Of a stretch of DNA of 64,000 nt, positions 36,499 to 48,765 are shown one piece after another. The stretch is from Typha latifolia (taxonomy: Eukaryota > Streptophyta > Magnoliopsida > Poales > Typhaceae): NCBI GenBank assembly GCA_019914945.1, contig CM034108.1:940001-1004000 (forward strand). The letters run 5' to 3'. The notes under the pieces are model-generated. The model saw only the letters and a program-made list of their open reading frames with translations. It was not told the DNA's origin and did not search any database. Every line of letters begins with the position of its first letter. Position 1 is the first letter of the stretch. A program made the position numbers and the translations under genes.

Positions 36499-39042
36499 AC
36501 TTGATAAGAAAACTGCAAACCAAATCACACCTGCGTATCTATAGCGCTGCTCTTTATGGACAATATAGCAGACTAATAACACCTACAAAAGAGACAAGAA
36601 CATAAGCAGATCAAAACAACACGCATGCCACATTGATGAAAGAAAAACAAAACAAACACACTGACTTCGTGCAAAGAATGCTCATAAATCTATACAACTT
36701 AGCACAAGTCCTCATCTTCCTAACGGAGAGATGCATCTGTCGGCTTAAGAAAAGTAGGCAAGAATGCTCATGAGATTACTCTTATTAGGGGAGGAGGTGG
36801 CTCAGAGAAGGGCGAGATGATAGATGCAGCGTTAGTCGTTGGCTTCGTCCTTCTCCAAACACCACCTCTCTCCAATCCGAGGGGAGTTTTTTTAAGCCTT
36901 TGCTATTTTTATGTGGGCATGCCATTTGAAGCTCCAGGAAAGCTGGAACGGAATGGAAAACGAATTAAATTAATTAGCAATTAAACACAGAAAGAGCGGG
37001 AGAGCTGCGACGAATCGAAGGCTATCCGTCGCCTACAATTAACTTGCTACCTATTTCTGGTCGACAGGTAGTTGGGCATTCCCGCGCAACCGCCCGAGAC
37101 ACGTGTCATGGTCGTCGCCAGTTGGCCAGTCAATTCTCCAACAGCAGCCAGCCTTGCTTTTTTTTTTTTCTTTTTTTTTAAATGGTCTCGTTTCTTTTTT
37201 TTTCATTCAGGAGATGGGTTAGATAAATTACCAACCCTCCCTATATATAAAATCACTTAGGCTTTACTAAATTTTTAGTTAATATAGTAAGCTGTCTAGT
37301 CTAGACTTCAAGTCATGTGCGTCATCGAACAATTGCTCTGAATTAATTGCTTAAGACCTACTTTAAGTCGTCGCGCTGTCAAACTGTTCTTCTAAATCAA
37401 TCGTACTGTCGAGACGTCAACCGAATCGAGCTGTTGGACCAAACTACCAAGCCACCAGACTATTAAATAATTTTTTCACAATATTATTTAGAGTTAAAAT
37501 TTACCCAGCCTCCTTTGCACCAATCATCACGGTGAGAGAAAGGAATACCAAGCTCAGCTTCCAAGAGGCTCCACATCCAGGAAAGTAAGAGAAGCCCAAC
37601 TTGAAGGAATACAATGAGTCCATTAGCGAGGGGACTTTTCGGCCCGACCTTTTTAAGTGGGTCTATGAGTGGGCCTTCAGTTTAGCCTTCAGATAAACAA
37701 AAATTACAGGTTAATTGATTTAGATTATAAATTAACTGAGTTAGATAAACGAGGATTTTTAATTAGCTATGTAAGGATCTTTAGTTCTTTAATAAACCTC
37801 TTCCATTATATTTTAAACGTTGATCTAATTTCCGTATGGCTGGATGTGAACACCGCATTGAATATATTAGTATATAATTTGTGTGCATTCGGAAAATTCA
37901 AAATTGACGAATTAATTAGTAAACAGTCAACAGGTAATTAAAAGGCGCCCAGACTAGTCCACACGAGTCCACTTTGCAATTTGCATCCAACCCTAAATCT
38001 CATCCGACAACATGCACACACATGTTCCTATGTTTCTTTTGCCCTTTTTCACTTTTTTAAAAAAAAAAAAAAATTACTCCGTGCCTTCTTCTCATTGGGA
38101 GAATCCAAATCGGATACATTTGCTTGGAATCCAAGCATTCAAACGAACTCCTTTTAACTCCAAACGACCAACCAATCATTTCAAGAGTGTAGACACGCAC
38201 ATTTCGAAGTCCCACGATAACCCGAATTGAAGAACTCGGATCTCAATTTCTAGCACCACCCGAATGCAAATCCGATTCGAACCCCACAGGCTAGAGGTTA
38301 AACTGCTCCGCGGCGCATTCGTATAACGTAGTCCCCTCTCCTTTCCCTGGAAATCCAAACCGTCCAGTAACTGGCATTCATCGTCTGATTCAGTTCGTCG
38401 TCGCGGTGTAGTTTACCGCAGTCGAGGAGTGAAGGTGAATACTTACGTAGTTACGTTAAGCGCACCGCAAATCCCGACCACACGTTCCACACTTATTGGT
38501 GCAACTAAAAGTTACGTATCTCACGCAGTCAGTGCTCACGTGGCTCCCCGTAAAAATTGGAAACCCCGGCCTGGGTCCCACATTTCATTAGAAGAGGTAC
38601 CGCTTGGTGCCCTATTTCGTGGGTGCATCTGTGTACCAAATCTAGTCTCCTAGGGTTTACGAAGCCCCGTGCGGCGCAAGTTTACTCTCGACCCATCACA
38701 GTGCCCATGAGCGGTCGATCTAGTCTTCTTCAAATAAACCCACCGATATAGACCGTCCAATTGACGCCTAAGGTTGAATCCAACGGTTAGGATCGGCTAA
38801 CTCGCACGACGGGGCACGACCAGAGGCGAGCCGACTGCTGTGTGGAGTTCGACCGCGAGTGTCTAACGTAAGCCGGGTGGACAACGCTGGTTTCCTTTCA
38901 CCCCCCCAAAGCTCATCCGCTTCTTTTTATTCGCTTCTATTCTCACCCGCTCCTCTCCTCCTCACCACGCCTTCTTACCCCCTGAGAGCAGTCGAGCTTA
39001 ATAGGTTTTCTTCTAGTCTCCAAGCTTCCACGGCCTCCATCC
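36499..39042. other. Divergent promoter region between PERK and the GYF-domain gene
   Basis: The 2.5-kb spacer separates divergently transcribed genes. It contains T-rich tracts near 37157-37203, an A-run near 38060 and a GC-richer portion (38600-39000) just upstream of the GYF gene. No open frame with a recognisable domain and no repeat with clear borders. Confidence 0.5.
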
Positions 39043-42000
39043 ATGGCTGACCGGAACAATGCCGATTCCCGCCGCCACCTAGCCGTGGAGACGCCGCCGC
39101 CGCAGCTCTCCAAAGGTTGCTTCTCCATCTGCTCCTCGTAGCCGATCTTGCTCTACGAGTCCACGACGGGATAGGAAATCCTAGATTTCTCTTCGAGGTC
39201 TTCTGAAATGGAATCCTGTGCCGATTTAAGCACCATTGCTTTTGATCGGTGCTGGCGGTTCTCTTTTTAGGGGTTTTGACGTTTTTCGTTCGTTCTCTTA
39301 CGTTGCTTCATGAGTTCATCAGTTTGGGTATGCCTTTTCCTCTTAAAGAAGCGATTCTGATATAAATCCAGTAAATTTATGCGATGTCGAGCTTTCTAGG
39401 GCGAAATCTCTTGGTGGATCACTGTAGGACAAGTTTCATTATTTCCTTTTATTTTTTTATGCAAAGGTCCACCGTTTCGTTTTCAGTAGCTAGTTCACCT
39501 GTTCTCGGATAACTCGAGTATTTAAACCGCAGTTTTGGTACTCATTCCGGTGAAATTTGAAGTGCCTACTATGTTATTCTCGTCACTCAGCTGTCTTGGA
39601 TGATTTATCATATTGTGGTTTCATCACTGTGTTATATACATGGAAGATTTCTCCAAAGAAACTTCACGAAAAATTATTTGACATCTTTTTCGTCTCTGTA
39701 GGGGAAAAAGAGAAGAGCTTCAACTAGTTATTGATTCGTTTCCTACTATATAGCTTTTCTCATGATCCTTTTTGAACTTTGCAGACATGCAAGGACCTGA
39801 TAAGCATTTTCCTCTTTCTCCTCAATGGCTTCTGCCAAAACCTGGAGAAAATAAGCTTGGGACAGCATCTAGGGTAAATTAGTTTTTTTTTTCTTCTTGT
39901 TGAAATTCTTTCTTTGCAAGGGATAATTAAGACAAAAAGTAGTATATCCACTCATGATTGTATTATACACATTGCAGTATGTTCTATCCCATTTTAAAAT
40001 GTCTGGTTTTTTATGCCTTGTTGAGGGTTTTATGTTTTTTATTGCACTTTCTATGGCTCTGCAGGATCTCAGTCCGTATGGTGCCACCGGTTCAGCTGCT
40101 TCAAAGGCTGCAAGCAATGGTGAAGACCTTAGTACTGGAAAAAGAAGGGGTGTTTTCAGGCCATCCATGCATGATGGTGAGTCTGGACGTCGTGATCACT
40201 GGCGTGATGAAGAAAGGGAACCAAATTCTGCTATTCGTCGGGATCGTTGGAGGGAGGTAGACAAGGAACTTGGCGATATGCGCAGGACAGAACGTTGGTC
40301 AGACAATTCCTCTAAGCATTCTGGCGAAGCTCGCCGAGCCCCAACTGAACGATGGAGTGATTCTGGTAACAAGGAAGGTAATTATGATCATCGTGAGAGC
40401 AAATGGAACACTCGCTGGGGACCTGATGATAAAGAGGCTGGAAATTGGAGCGATAAGTTGGCCGAATCTGGTAGAGAGAGGGATGGTTTTCGTGACAAAG
40501 GATTGCCTCATTTTACTAGTCACGAGAAGGACATAAATAATCATGAAAAAGATACAGAGAAGGAGGAAACTTATTCTCGCTCATGGAGGTCCAACTTTTC
40601 TTTAAGCCGTGGCAGGGGAGACCCTTCTCATCATCCATCTCAGTCACCAAATAGACCATCAGCTATGTTTAGCTATGGTAGAGGAAGATCAGAAAATGAT
40701 AATTCTGTTTTTTCTAATCCTCGTGGGAAGTTCAACTCTAGTAATGGCTCTGCAAATAGTGGTTCTTCACGTCCATATCACTTGGTTTCTGTTTCTGACA
40801 AGTCTGATGGTGCATCTGGAGATGCCTATACCCTTAGATATAGTAGGATGAAATTGTTAGATTTATACAGGTTGACTGATATTAAGAATGTAAGGATATC
40901 TTTAGATGGGTTTACTGAAGTTCCTTCTCTGACACAAGCAGAGGCATTGGAACCTTTGGCATTTTCTGCTCCTGGTCTTGACGAATCGGTAACTACTTAT
41001 TTTGTTTTTTTTGGAGTAATATGTCATATAAGGTTGTGTGGTTCTTATGCTTCTGTTGTATTGGCAGGGTATTTTGAAAGGAATTGACAAAGGGGATATT
41101 ATAAGCAGTGGGGTGCCTCAGGTTTCGAAAGATGGCTCTGCCGGAAGGAACACATTGGATGCAATTCCATCTAAACAAGTTAAACTAGGCATGACAAAAT
41201 TTCTGATTTTATTCCATCATGGTTTGTGATTACTCCATATCATGAATTGCTTGGTTCCTTTTATTCAGGGAATAGAGAAGATCGGCCAACTGCCACGGAT
41301 GATTATACAGATGACAAGACCGACAAATTCAGAGGTACTCATTTCAGGTTTTTTCCCATAATATATCATGGATCTGAACCAAAGTTTAAATCAAATCTGA
41401 AGCAGCATTTGATTCAGGTTAAAACATTGAATACTGAAGTGGTTTCCTTTTCCAGAATCCCTACTAGATATTTGTTTATATGCATGGGCATAAACTTTTC
41501 TTTCTCCAATGATCATACAACACGGTCTCTCTTGATTAAGTCCAACGTCCATTTCTGGTTGTTCTTCAATTTGACATTGGAATTTCTTTACATTGAATAT
41601 GTTGCATCAACAAAACATTTGCTTCTGAAAATATCTTTGAAAGGGTACAGCTTTTACCATCCATTCCACCATGACATCCTATTCACAGACGTAATCACCA
41701 GAAGGAGAACTTAAGAAAAATATCTTTTTGGGCTCCTATTCTTGATTTTGTTTTTTCAATTCATTTGGGAATTGTACCAGACATGCTATTAATTTTCTTT
41801 CACTACATTGTTTGGGACCTACAACACTGAGATACTATAGCAACTGATTTACTCCAGTTTTGCTTTTCATCTTCTAATGGGTTTTCCTTTTGTCCCCTCT
41901 TAGATTCTAGTTATGTTAGTGTATTTTTTCTAACATTCCATTTTTTTCCTGATCTCTTTGCAAATTTACTAGGCATTCTTGAAAAGGCTGATGAAGCAAA

Positions 42001-45000
42001 CAATGGAGAAGTGTCTAGGATGGAAAATTCTGTTTCACGTTATGTTGGCCCACGGAGATCTCAATCGGTTAGTGATGGTACACATGGACCATCCCATGAT
42101 CGCAACGACTTTTCTATAGAATCGGAGCATAAGAATAGAGCATCGATTGCCTCATCTTTCTATAAAGATGAAGCTTACTGGCAAAAGAATGATGGATTAG
42201 CTTCTCATCCAGGACTTAAAAATGATCCTGTAATTAGAAGGGAATTATCTGAAAACTTGGACCGAGAAAGTAAAGCCAATATTATTCTCGGTCAGGATGA
42301 TACTTATAGTTCTGGACAGACTCATCCTTCTCCAGAAGAGCTTTCTTTATATTACAAAGACCCACAAGGTCAAATTCAAGGTCCTTTTTCTGGAAGTGAT
42401 TTAATCGGATGGTTTGAAGCTGGATATTTTGGTATTGACTTGCAAGTCCGTCTTGCAAATGCTCCGGCTGAAGCTCATTTCTCTTTACTTGGGGATGTTA
42501 TGCCACACCTACGAGCGAAGGCAAGGCCTCCACCTGGGTTTGGTGCAGCCAAGGAGAGTGATGTGTCAGATTCTTCACTTGCTGGAAAATTTGTTACTCC
42601 CAGCAGTATTCATGCAGGTCTGGGTGATATTAATATTCTCAAAAACGTGCCAAGAAGCAGGCATGATACTGCAACTGAAGCACAAACCCGGTTTCTAGAG
42701 TCACTAATGTCTGCTAACATGAGCAGTTCTCCACTTGCAAATATTTCGAGTTCTGGAGGTTGGTTAATTTATTACAACATATATAATATTTACAAACATA
42801 ATTTAGTCTCCTTCTTGTTGATTCAGTAGTGGATTGTTGAAAATAAAATTTATATGATATTTGTGTAGTTACTGTTGTTGTCTTAGTAGCACAATCTAGG
42901 TTTTTTACTGAAACAGAGCCGTAGTTTTTTTTTTCTTTTTTATTGTGGCTTTTTTCACAAAAAAAAAAAAAAACTATCTAGGTTTCACAAATATGTTTTC
43001 TGACACAATTCTTAATGCAGGTATGCAAGAATATGATGGAAGTAGTTCTGGCAATATTTCCTCAGTGGGTAGTGAGAGTGTAAATGATGTAAATTACCTC
43101 TTGGCCCAGAAAAGATTGTTGGAGAGGCAGCAATCTTTACCGAACCCTCTTCCTTATTGGTCAGGAAGAGATGTTCCCATGGCACCAAAGATTGATTTAG
43201 TCTCTGATTCTTCTGCACTAAAATCTAAGCTGCTTCCTCAGATGGGAGACTCTTCTCATCAAGTTCTTCAATCTCCTGACTTGCTATCCATCCTGCATTC
43301 TTCAGCAGATAAATCTCAATTGCTGGCTGCTAAATCTGGAGTACCCATGTGGTCAAACATTCCAGAAGCTGGAAATCTTAATAGTATCATACATAGTGGA
43401 ATGGGGGTCTCTCAAGATGTGATGAACATGCATCACAATCTGCATATTTCTCCGCAGGTCGGGGTTGATGTTCAACAGCAAATACTGCTTCCACATAACC
43501 GAACACCTTTGTCTCATTTAGACCCTCAATTTGTTGATCTTTCTTCTGGCATGTTTCATCCTGAGAAGTTGTTTCCTGAGATATCTCAAGATCCACAGTT
43601 GTTGAGTTTATTGCAACAGCAATATGCGCTATCACAACTGCAGTTGCATGCGCAGGCACCTATCTCCCCACAACTCTCTCTCTTGGATAAGATCTTACTG
43701 CTCAAGCAGCAGCAGCAACAACAAGAGCAGCAGCAGTTATTGCTGCAGCAGCAACAGCAACAAGAGCAGCAACAGTTATTGCTGCAGCAGCAACATTTGC
43801 TTTCCCAGGTCCTATCTGCTCGCTCTTCTAATCAAAACTTTCTTGACCCTTCTTATGCGCAAATTCATGCTGTTATTCCACCAGGCAGTCCCTCCCCTGA
43901 TATTCTTGGGCTTCAGAGATTGCATGAGGCTCGTCAATCTAATCAGCAGATGCCTGTCTGCAACCTGCATGATGGACAGCTACCTAATCATCTAAATGTA
44001 AATTTGCAAGGTACTCAAAATATCAGTTGTCCCGTAAGCTCAGGAGCTCCGGCTCTTGATATGCCCCATCAGATCTTTGACCATGCATCTTCAAAAGTAT
44101 GGGATGCTTCTCTTTCACAAGAGGTTGAAATTATTAAAAATGCTGACAGTACTGCAACAATAGCAAGGACTGAAATTTTGCCTCTGGCAAAATCTGGAGA
44201 GAGTCATGAGCAGGAGTATATTATTCCAGAGAACACTAAGAAAGGGTTGGATAAAGGTGAAACAGAACACAAGGATTATAAGATGTCTCATGCTAGTGAA
44301 ACCATTCTACCATTTGGTTCTGAAGGTGTTGACATTCTTGCATCTTTGGAGGACAGTCCAAGACCTGATCTTCTGTCTTGCACATCTGATCAGATTGAGA
44401 ATTTGAAGATTTCTTCTGAAAACATCCCAGATCACTGCCTTGTGGATTCATTTTCAGTGAAGCAATTGAAAAAGGTGGAAACACAGGAAATAAAGAAAGC
44501 TTCAGAGAAAAAGTCTAAGAAACAAAAAAACTCGAAGGTGAAGTCAGCTCCAGATGTTGCCAAAGTAGTATCAAAGACAATTTCCTGCCATTCATCAAAA
44601 CTAGATTTTGAAGTTGAGGATTCAGATGCTGGTGGAGCTAAATCAAGCATGCAGAATGATACAGAGGGGTCTTTGCTTGGGGCACCATTGGGAGGAGATG
44701 AGAACTCTCTTACATCTAGTGCCAACCATCTGGAAAGATCTGAGCTATTATCTTCCAAAAATCCTTTATCAAAAGAATCAGATATTGTTGAAAAAGAAAA
44801 AGAACAAGGAAAAATTGGTAGCTTATTCAATGTGCAGGCTACTTCTACTCATCGTGCATGGAAACCTGCATCAGACCTCAGACCTAAGTCACTGCTAGAA
44901 ATTCAAGCGGAAGAACAGTTAAGGGCTCGGAGGGAAGCAATGTCTTGTGAGATTGCAAAAACTGTTGCTCCAGCAAGTATTGCATCAACTGTTCCATGGA

Positions 45001-47428
45001 GTGATTTAGTGGCCAATTCAGAGCGTAAATTCAGTGTGGATGTCACTCAAGGTGCAACAATGGCATCTTCTGGTACTGAGACCTCAGGAAGTACTTTGAG
45101 TTCAAAGAGCAAGAAGAGTCCTTTACATGATTTATTGGCAGAAGAAGTCCTGGCCAAGTTGAATGAAGTTGATAAAGATCTTGCTGGTAATGATAAAGAT
45201 GCTCCTTTTCCTCCACTGAGTGGCACCCAAACTGAATCATTAGGACTTGGTGATGATGACTTCATTGAGGCTAAGGACTCCAAGAAGAACCGCAAAAAGG
45301 CATCAAAGTCCAAAAATGCTGGAGCCAAGGCTCCAAGCCCAGTTGGTTCACTTGATCTCTGTTCTCCACTCCCTCCTGAAAAGAACAAATCTACTCATCA
45401 GGCACAACAAGAGAATGAAATTCTACCTGCTCCTCCTAATGGCCCATCATTGGGGGATTTTGTTCCTTGGAAGGGTGATCATTTAAACCCTGTACCTTCT
45501 CCAGTATGGTCTACTGACTCTGCTAAACTTCAGAAACCCATGTCTTTAAGAGAAATTCAGAAGGAACAAGGAAAGAAATCATCTGTCCAGCAGCAGATTC
45601 CAATTCCATCTCCTATGAAATTGCAACCAAACCGTGGAAATCGTGGAACTGGTTCCTGGCAGGTTTCTGGGTCATCTCCATCCAAGGGTGCATCTCCTAT
45701 CCAAACCAATTCACATATATCTGCACAGTCAAAATCCAGATCTGAAGATGATTTATTCTGGGGTCCTCTCCAGCCATCCAAGCAGGAACCAAAGCAGTAT
45801 GTCGTTCGCCTTAGCTTTCTGAGTTTGTTATTACTATTCATCAATTGGATGTAGGGCTCTCAAAACAATTGAGCCAGCTTGAGCTTGACTCGCTAAGGGT
45901 CGATCAAGCTCGGCTTGAAATTGGCCCGATTCAAGTTTGATTAGCCGAGCATGAACCATGCTCAAAATTAATTTCGAGCCAAGTCTGATCATGAGCCCAA
46001 TTGGATCAAGCTCGTGTTGATAAGGCTCAAAATTAATAATATCTTAATTAAATATTATTTAGGATACAGTACATATAATTAATACGAGGCTCATAAGATT
46101 AACCACTCTAGGGCTATATTTTTTATCCATGTTATGACTGCAATAGGAGGAAATATCGATCTAGGTGTAGATTTAATTCATTTTTTTGTTACTTATTAGT
46201 TTAGGTTTTTATTATCTCTATTATTTGCATTCAAATTGTTTAACTAAACCTAATTTAAGTTTGATTCAAGCTTGATCCAGGCTTGATTTTGGTTTGAATT
46301 GGATTGGCATGAATGTACAATATAATTGATTGGCTCATTTAGACTCGAGCTCGCAATTGACTCGAATTGAAATAAAATCAACCCAAGCTTGATTCTAAAT
46401 TCATACACCAAATTAATTTCAAATCAAGCTTGATCCGAGCCCGGCTCGCTTACACCCTAATTGGATGCATGACTTATTGCACTATATTCCTTTTTTTATT
46501 TATTACTTTTGGTATCCCTGTAACAAGTAAACTAGAGTTTCCATAACGATGAAGATGCTTAAACTTGAGGCATTTGATCTTGTTGCTCGTAACCAGGTCA
46601 GATGGAACATCCATGTCGAATCAGAGTGGATGGGGGACCAAGGGCACCCCTGTCAAGGGAACACTGCCAGGTGCATCGAGTCGTCAGAAGTCCCTTGGTA
46701 GCAAGTTGCCTCCTTCCCCACCTAGTGCTGTCATGTCGATTGTGAAAAGCAGGAAAGATGCAACAAGCAAACAGTCAGGTAAAACTTATGAATGTGGACT
46801 CTCCTCTGCATTATAACAGTTAGTTAATTACTTCGTGTTTCTAAGACCTTATGTTTACAGAGGCAATGGACTTCAGGGAATGGTGCGAGAGTGAGTGGAC
46901 CAAGCTCACTGGAACAACTGGTATTGAATTTATCCTACCTACTCAGAATTGATGTTAGCTATCTGTTCTTTGCCCTTTTATCTCATGATGCGTGATGGAT
47001 CCCTTATGATCATTTGTATTGTTTTAATTGTCTTAGATACAAGTTTCTTGGAATTCTGCATCAAACAGCAAACTCAAGAAGCTGAAATGCTTTTGAGAGA
47101 GAACCTTGGTTCATTGGATCGCAACCACACGTTCATTGATAAATTCCTCAATTATAAGGAGTTCTTATCATCTGATATCATAGAAATGGCCTTTAAAGCT
47201 CACAAGCCCCGCCCCAATAATGGGGATGTCACAGGGCTTGGTAGCCTAGGGACTGGAGCCAACAGAGACATTGATGCTGAGATGGAAGCTGGACAAGATG
47301 GAGCAGCCAAAGCGGGTGGAGTGAAGAAAAAAGTCAAGAAGGGGAAGAAGGTGAGTCCATCAGTCCTAGGGTTTAATGTGGTCAGCAACCGAATAATGAT
47401 GGGTGAAATCCAGGGCATCGAAGATTAG
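39043..47428 (+). CDS. EXA1: GYF domain-containing protein, EXA1-like
   Basis: Ten exons: 39043-39115, 39785-39873, 40065-40988, 41068-41188, 41269-41334, 41973-42758, 43021-45796, 46597-46778, 46861-46920, 47037-47428; 1822 aa, all phases consistent. An N-terminal Arg/Trp/Glu-rich part precedes YSRMKLLDLYRLTD (from Y313), which fits the eIF4E-binding pattern YxxxxL-hydrophobic. The GYF domain is at about 545-597 (LYYKDPQGQIQGPF...WFEAGYF), the polyproline-peptide binding fold. A Gln-rich segment with a duplicated unit lies at about 915-945, with long disordered Ser/Lys regions after it and a Lys-rich C terminus. Known family: plant EXA1/PSIG1 proteins, translation- and RNA-linked regulators acting in immunity and potexvirus susceptibility. 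Exon 4 appears to end at a GC donor, and the 800-nt intron 7 carries a mobile element. Confidence 0.93.
43705..43800 (+). repeat. Duplicated Gln-rich coding unit in the EXA1-like gene
   Basis: Two adjacent in-frame copies of a unit reading roughly QQQQEQQQLLLQ, encoded by near-identical CAG/CAA-rich DNA with the same GAGCAG...TTATTGCTGCAGCAG core. An in-frame tandem duplication, probably of variable length between alleles. Confidence 0.85.
45852..46459. mobile_element. Non-autonomous hAT-like element (608 bp) in an EXA1 intron
   Basis: Flanked on both sides by the same 8 bp, ATTGGATG (45844-45851 and 46460-46467). The element begins TAGGGCTC and ends TACACCCTA, so TAGGG...CCCTA are short terminal inverted repeats. 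Subterminal DNA is full of GAGCC/GCTCG/AGCTTG words in both orientations. An 8-bp duplication plus (T/C)AGGG termini is the hallmark of hAT transposons. There is no transposase frame, so it would depend on another copy for movement. It sits wholly inside intron 45797-46596 and accounts for most of its length. Confidence 0.82.
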
Positions 47429-48765
47429 GCTGTGTTACAGCATGAGTGTACATACATTATCTTGATAACCATCTGTAAATTTTTGACCTGTTTTGGTTTC
47501 ATTTTCTTTTCTCCTGGGGCACTTTATGTCCCTGAAAGAACCCTCTATAGAGCAGTAGTTGCAGCAGCAGAGTTATCAGCTCAAGCAGTTTTGTGGAACT
47601 GATGGCAGCCTTATGCTTATCCTCAGAGAAGGCATCATCAATCTTTCTTCCCTTTTGATTTATATCTGACTGGCCTCTTTTTGTCTTTGTATATTCTTGT
47701 CTGCAAATTGTCAGCTAAAAGTGTCACCACTTGTTTAAGATTTGGTTCTTTTTCCCCTTTATATAGATTTGGTCATGATAAATTTAGCAAACCCTATTAT
47801 CATTGAGAACTGGGAAGTGGGAACATTCAACTTCAAGACCCACTGATGCATGAGCCCATGAGGAGAGAGGATGGGATCTCCAGTACGATGCTAAATTGGA
47901 TGAAAGGTTTTAATGTTATTGGGTTACAAAACGACTCCGATACCTTTTCTCTCTGTAGTGTCACCGTAAATGTGCTTGCAATCATGTCATGCAAGGCTGA
48001 GGCAATAGCTTATTTTTTTCGGTATTAAACTTTTATGAATTTATGATCCACACCATTCTTTCGTTTAGAGTTAAGGGTAATATACCCTTTTCACGAATTG
48101 CACAATAACTTTGCAACTATGATGAACAAGGACAGGTTCCAATTTGGTTCGTAATATTGCACTCCAAAAGGACGCCTCGCTGCCAGTTATACGGAGCAAA
48201 ATATAAAGGAGTAATATTGCGTCGTTTGTGTATATACTCTGTGATCACACACTGAAAAGAAAGAAAGAAAGAAATCCCAACTTTACTCTTTACATTTAGA
48301 AGAAGTGGTATAATTGAGCTCCCTTCGCTTCTCGATTTTACTCCGATGAGAGCTGAACACTCCTTGCGCATTCCCTCGTTCAGTTTTCTAGTCCCTGTAA
48401 CGAGTTACGAAACCAAGAAGTCACACTTCCACGTCAAATATCACTATCTCAATTGTAATTTGATAGGTTGAGAGATCTCTATCTCAGTGATCACTTCTGT
48501 GCTTTGTTGCAACTCCAAAGTTCTTATTGTTGTCATCCGTAACGTTTTCAAGTATGCATATCGGTATTGGTAGAACTAATAATGATATGTGTGTCGCTAA
48601 TGAAATTGTATTCAGATGATTAAAAAGGCTCCTGTTGAAACCCCATTAAGCTTCTCACTACTCTCTCGATAATAAAAAAGAATTATAATGATGATATGCA
48701 TATGATGTAAGTAGGTCAACAGCATATCCAGCAAAAGTGAAAAGGAGAGTTGAGAAGAAGCTTGT
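47429..48765. other. Intergenic region between convergent genes
   Basis: 3' UTR of the EXA1-like gene on the left and 3' flank of the first F-box gene on the right. A small GAAA repeat lies near 48254-48273. No gene recognised. Confidence 0.5.

Noticed and set aside
36002..36544. 180-aa plus-strand Gly/Asp-rich open frame
   Set aside because: Antisense of the proline-rich ectodomain of the PERK gene; composition is the complement of Pro/Ser codons.
41226..41714. 162-aa open frame between EXA1 exons 4 and 6
   Set aside because: It covers exon 5 only partly and then reads through intron sequence. The conserved reading leaves at the donor at 41335.
43705..43800. Pathogenic-type trinucleotide expansion
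   Set aside because: CAG and CAA codons are mixed with GAG and Leu codons. It is a duplicated coding unit rather than a pure repeat.
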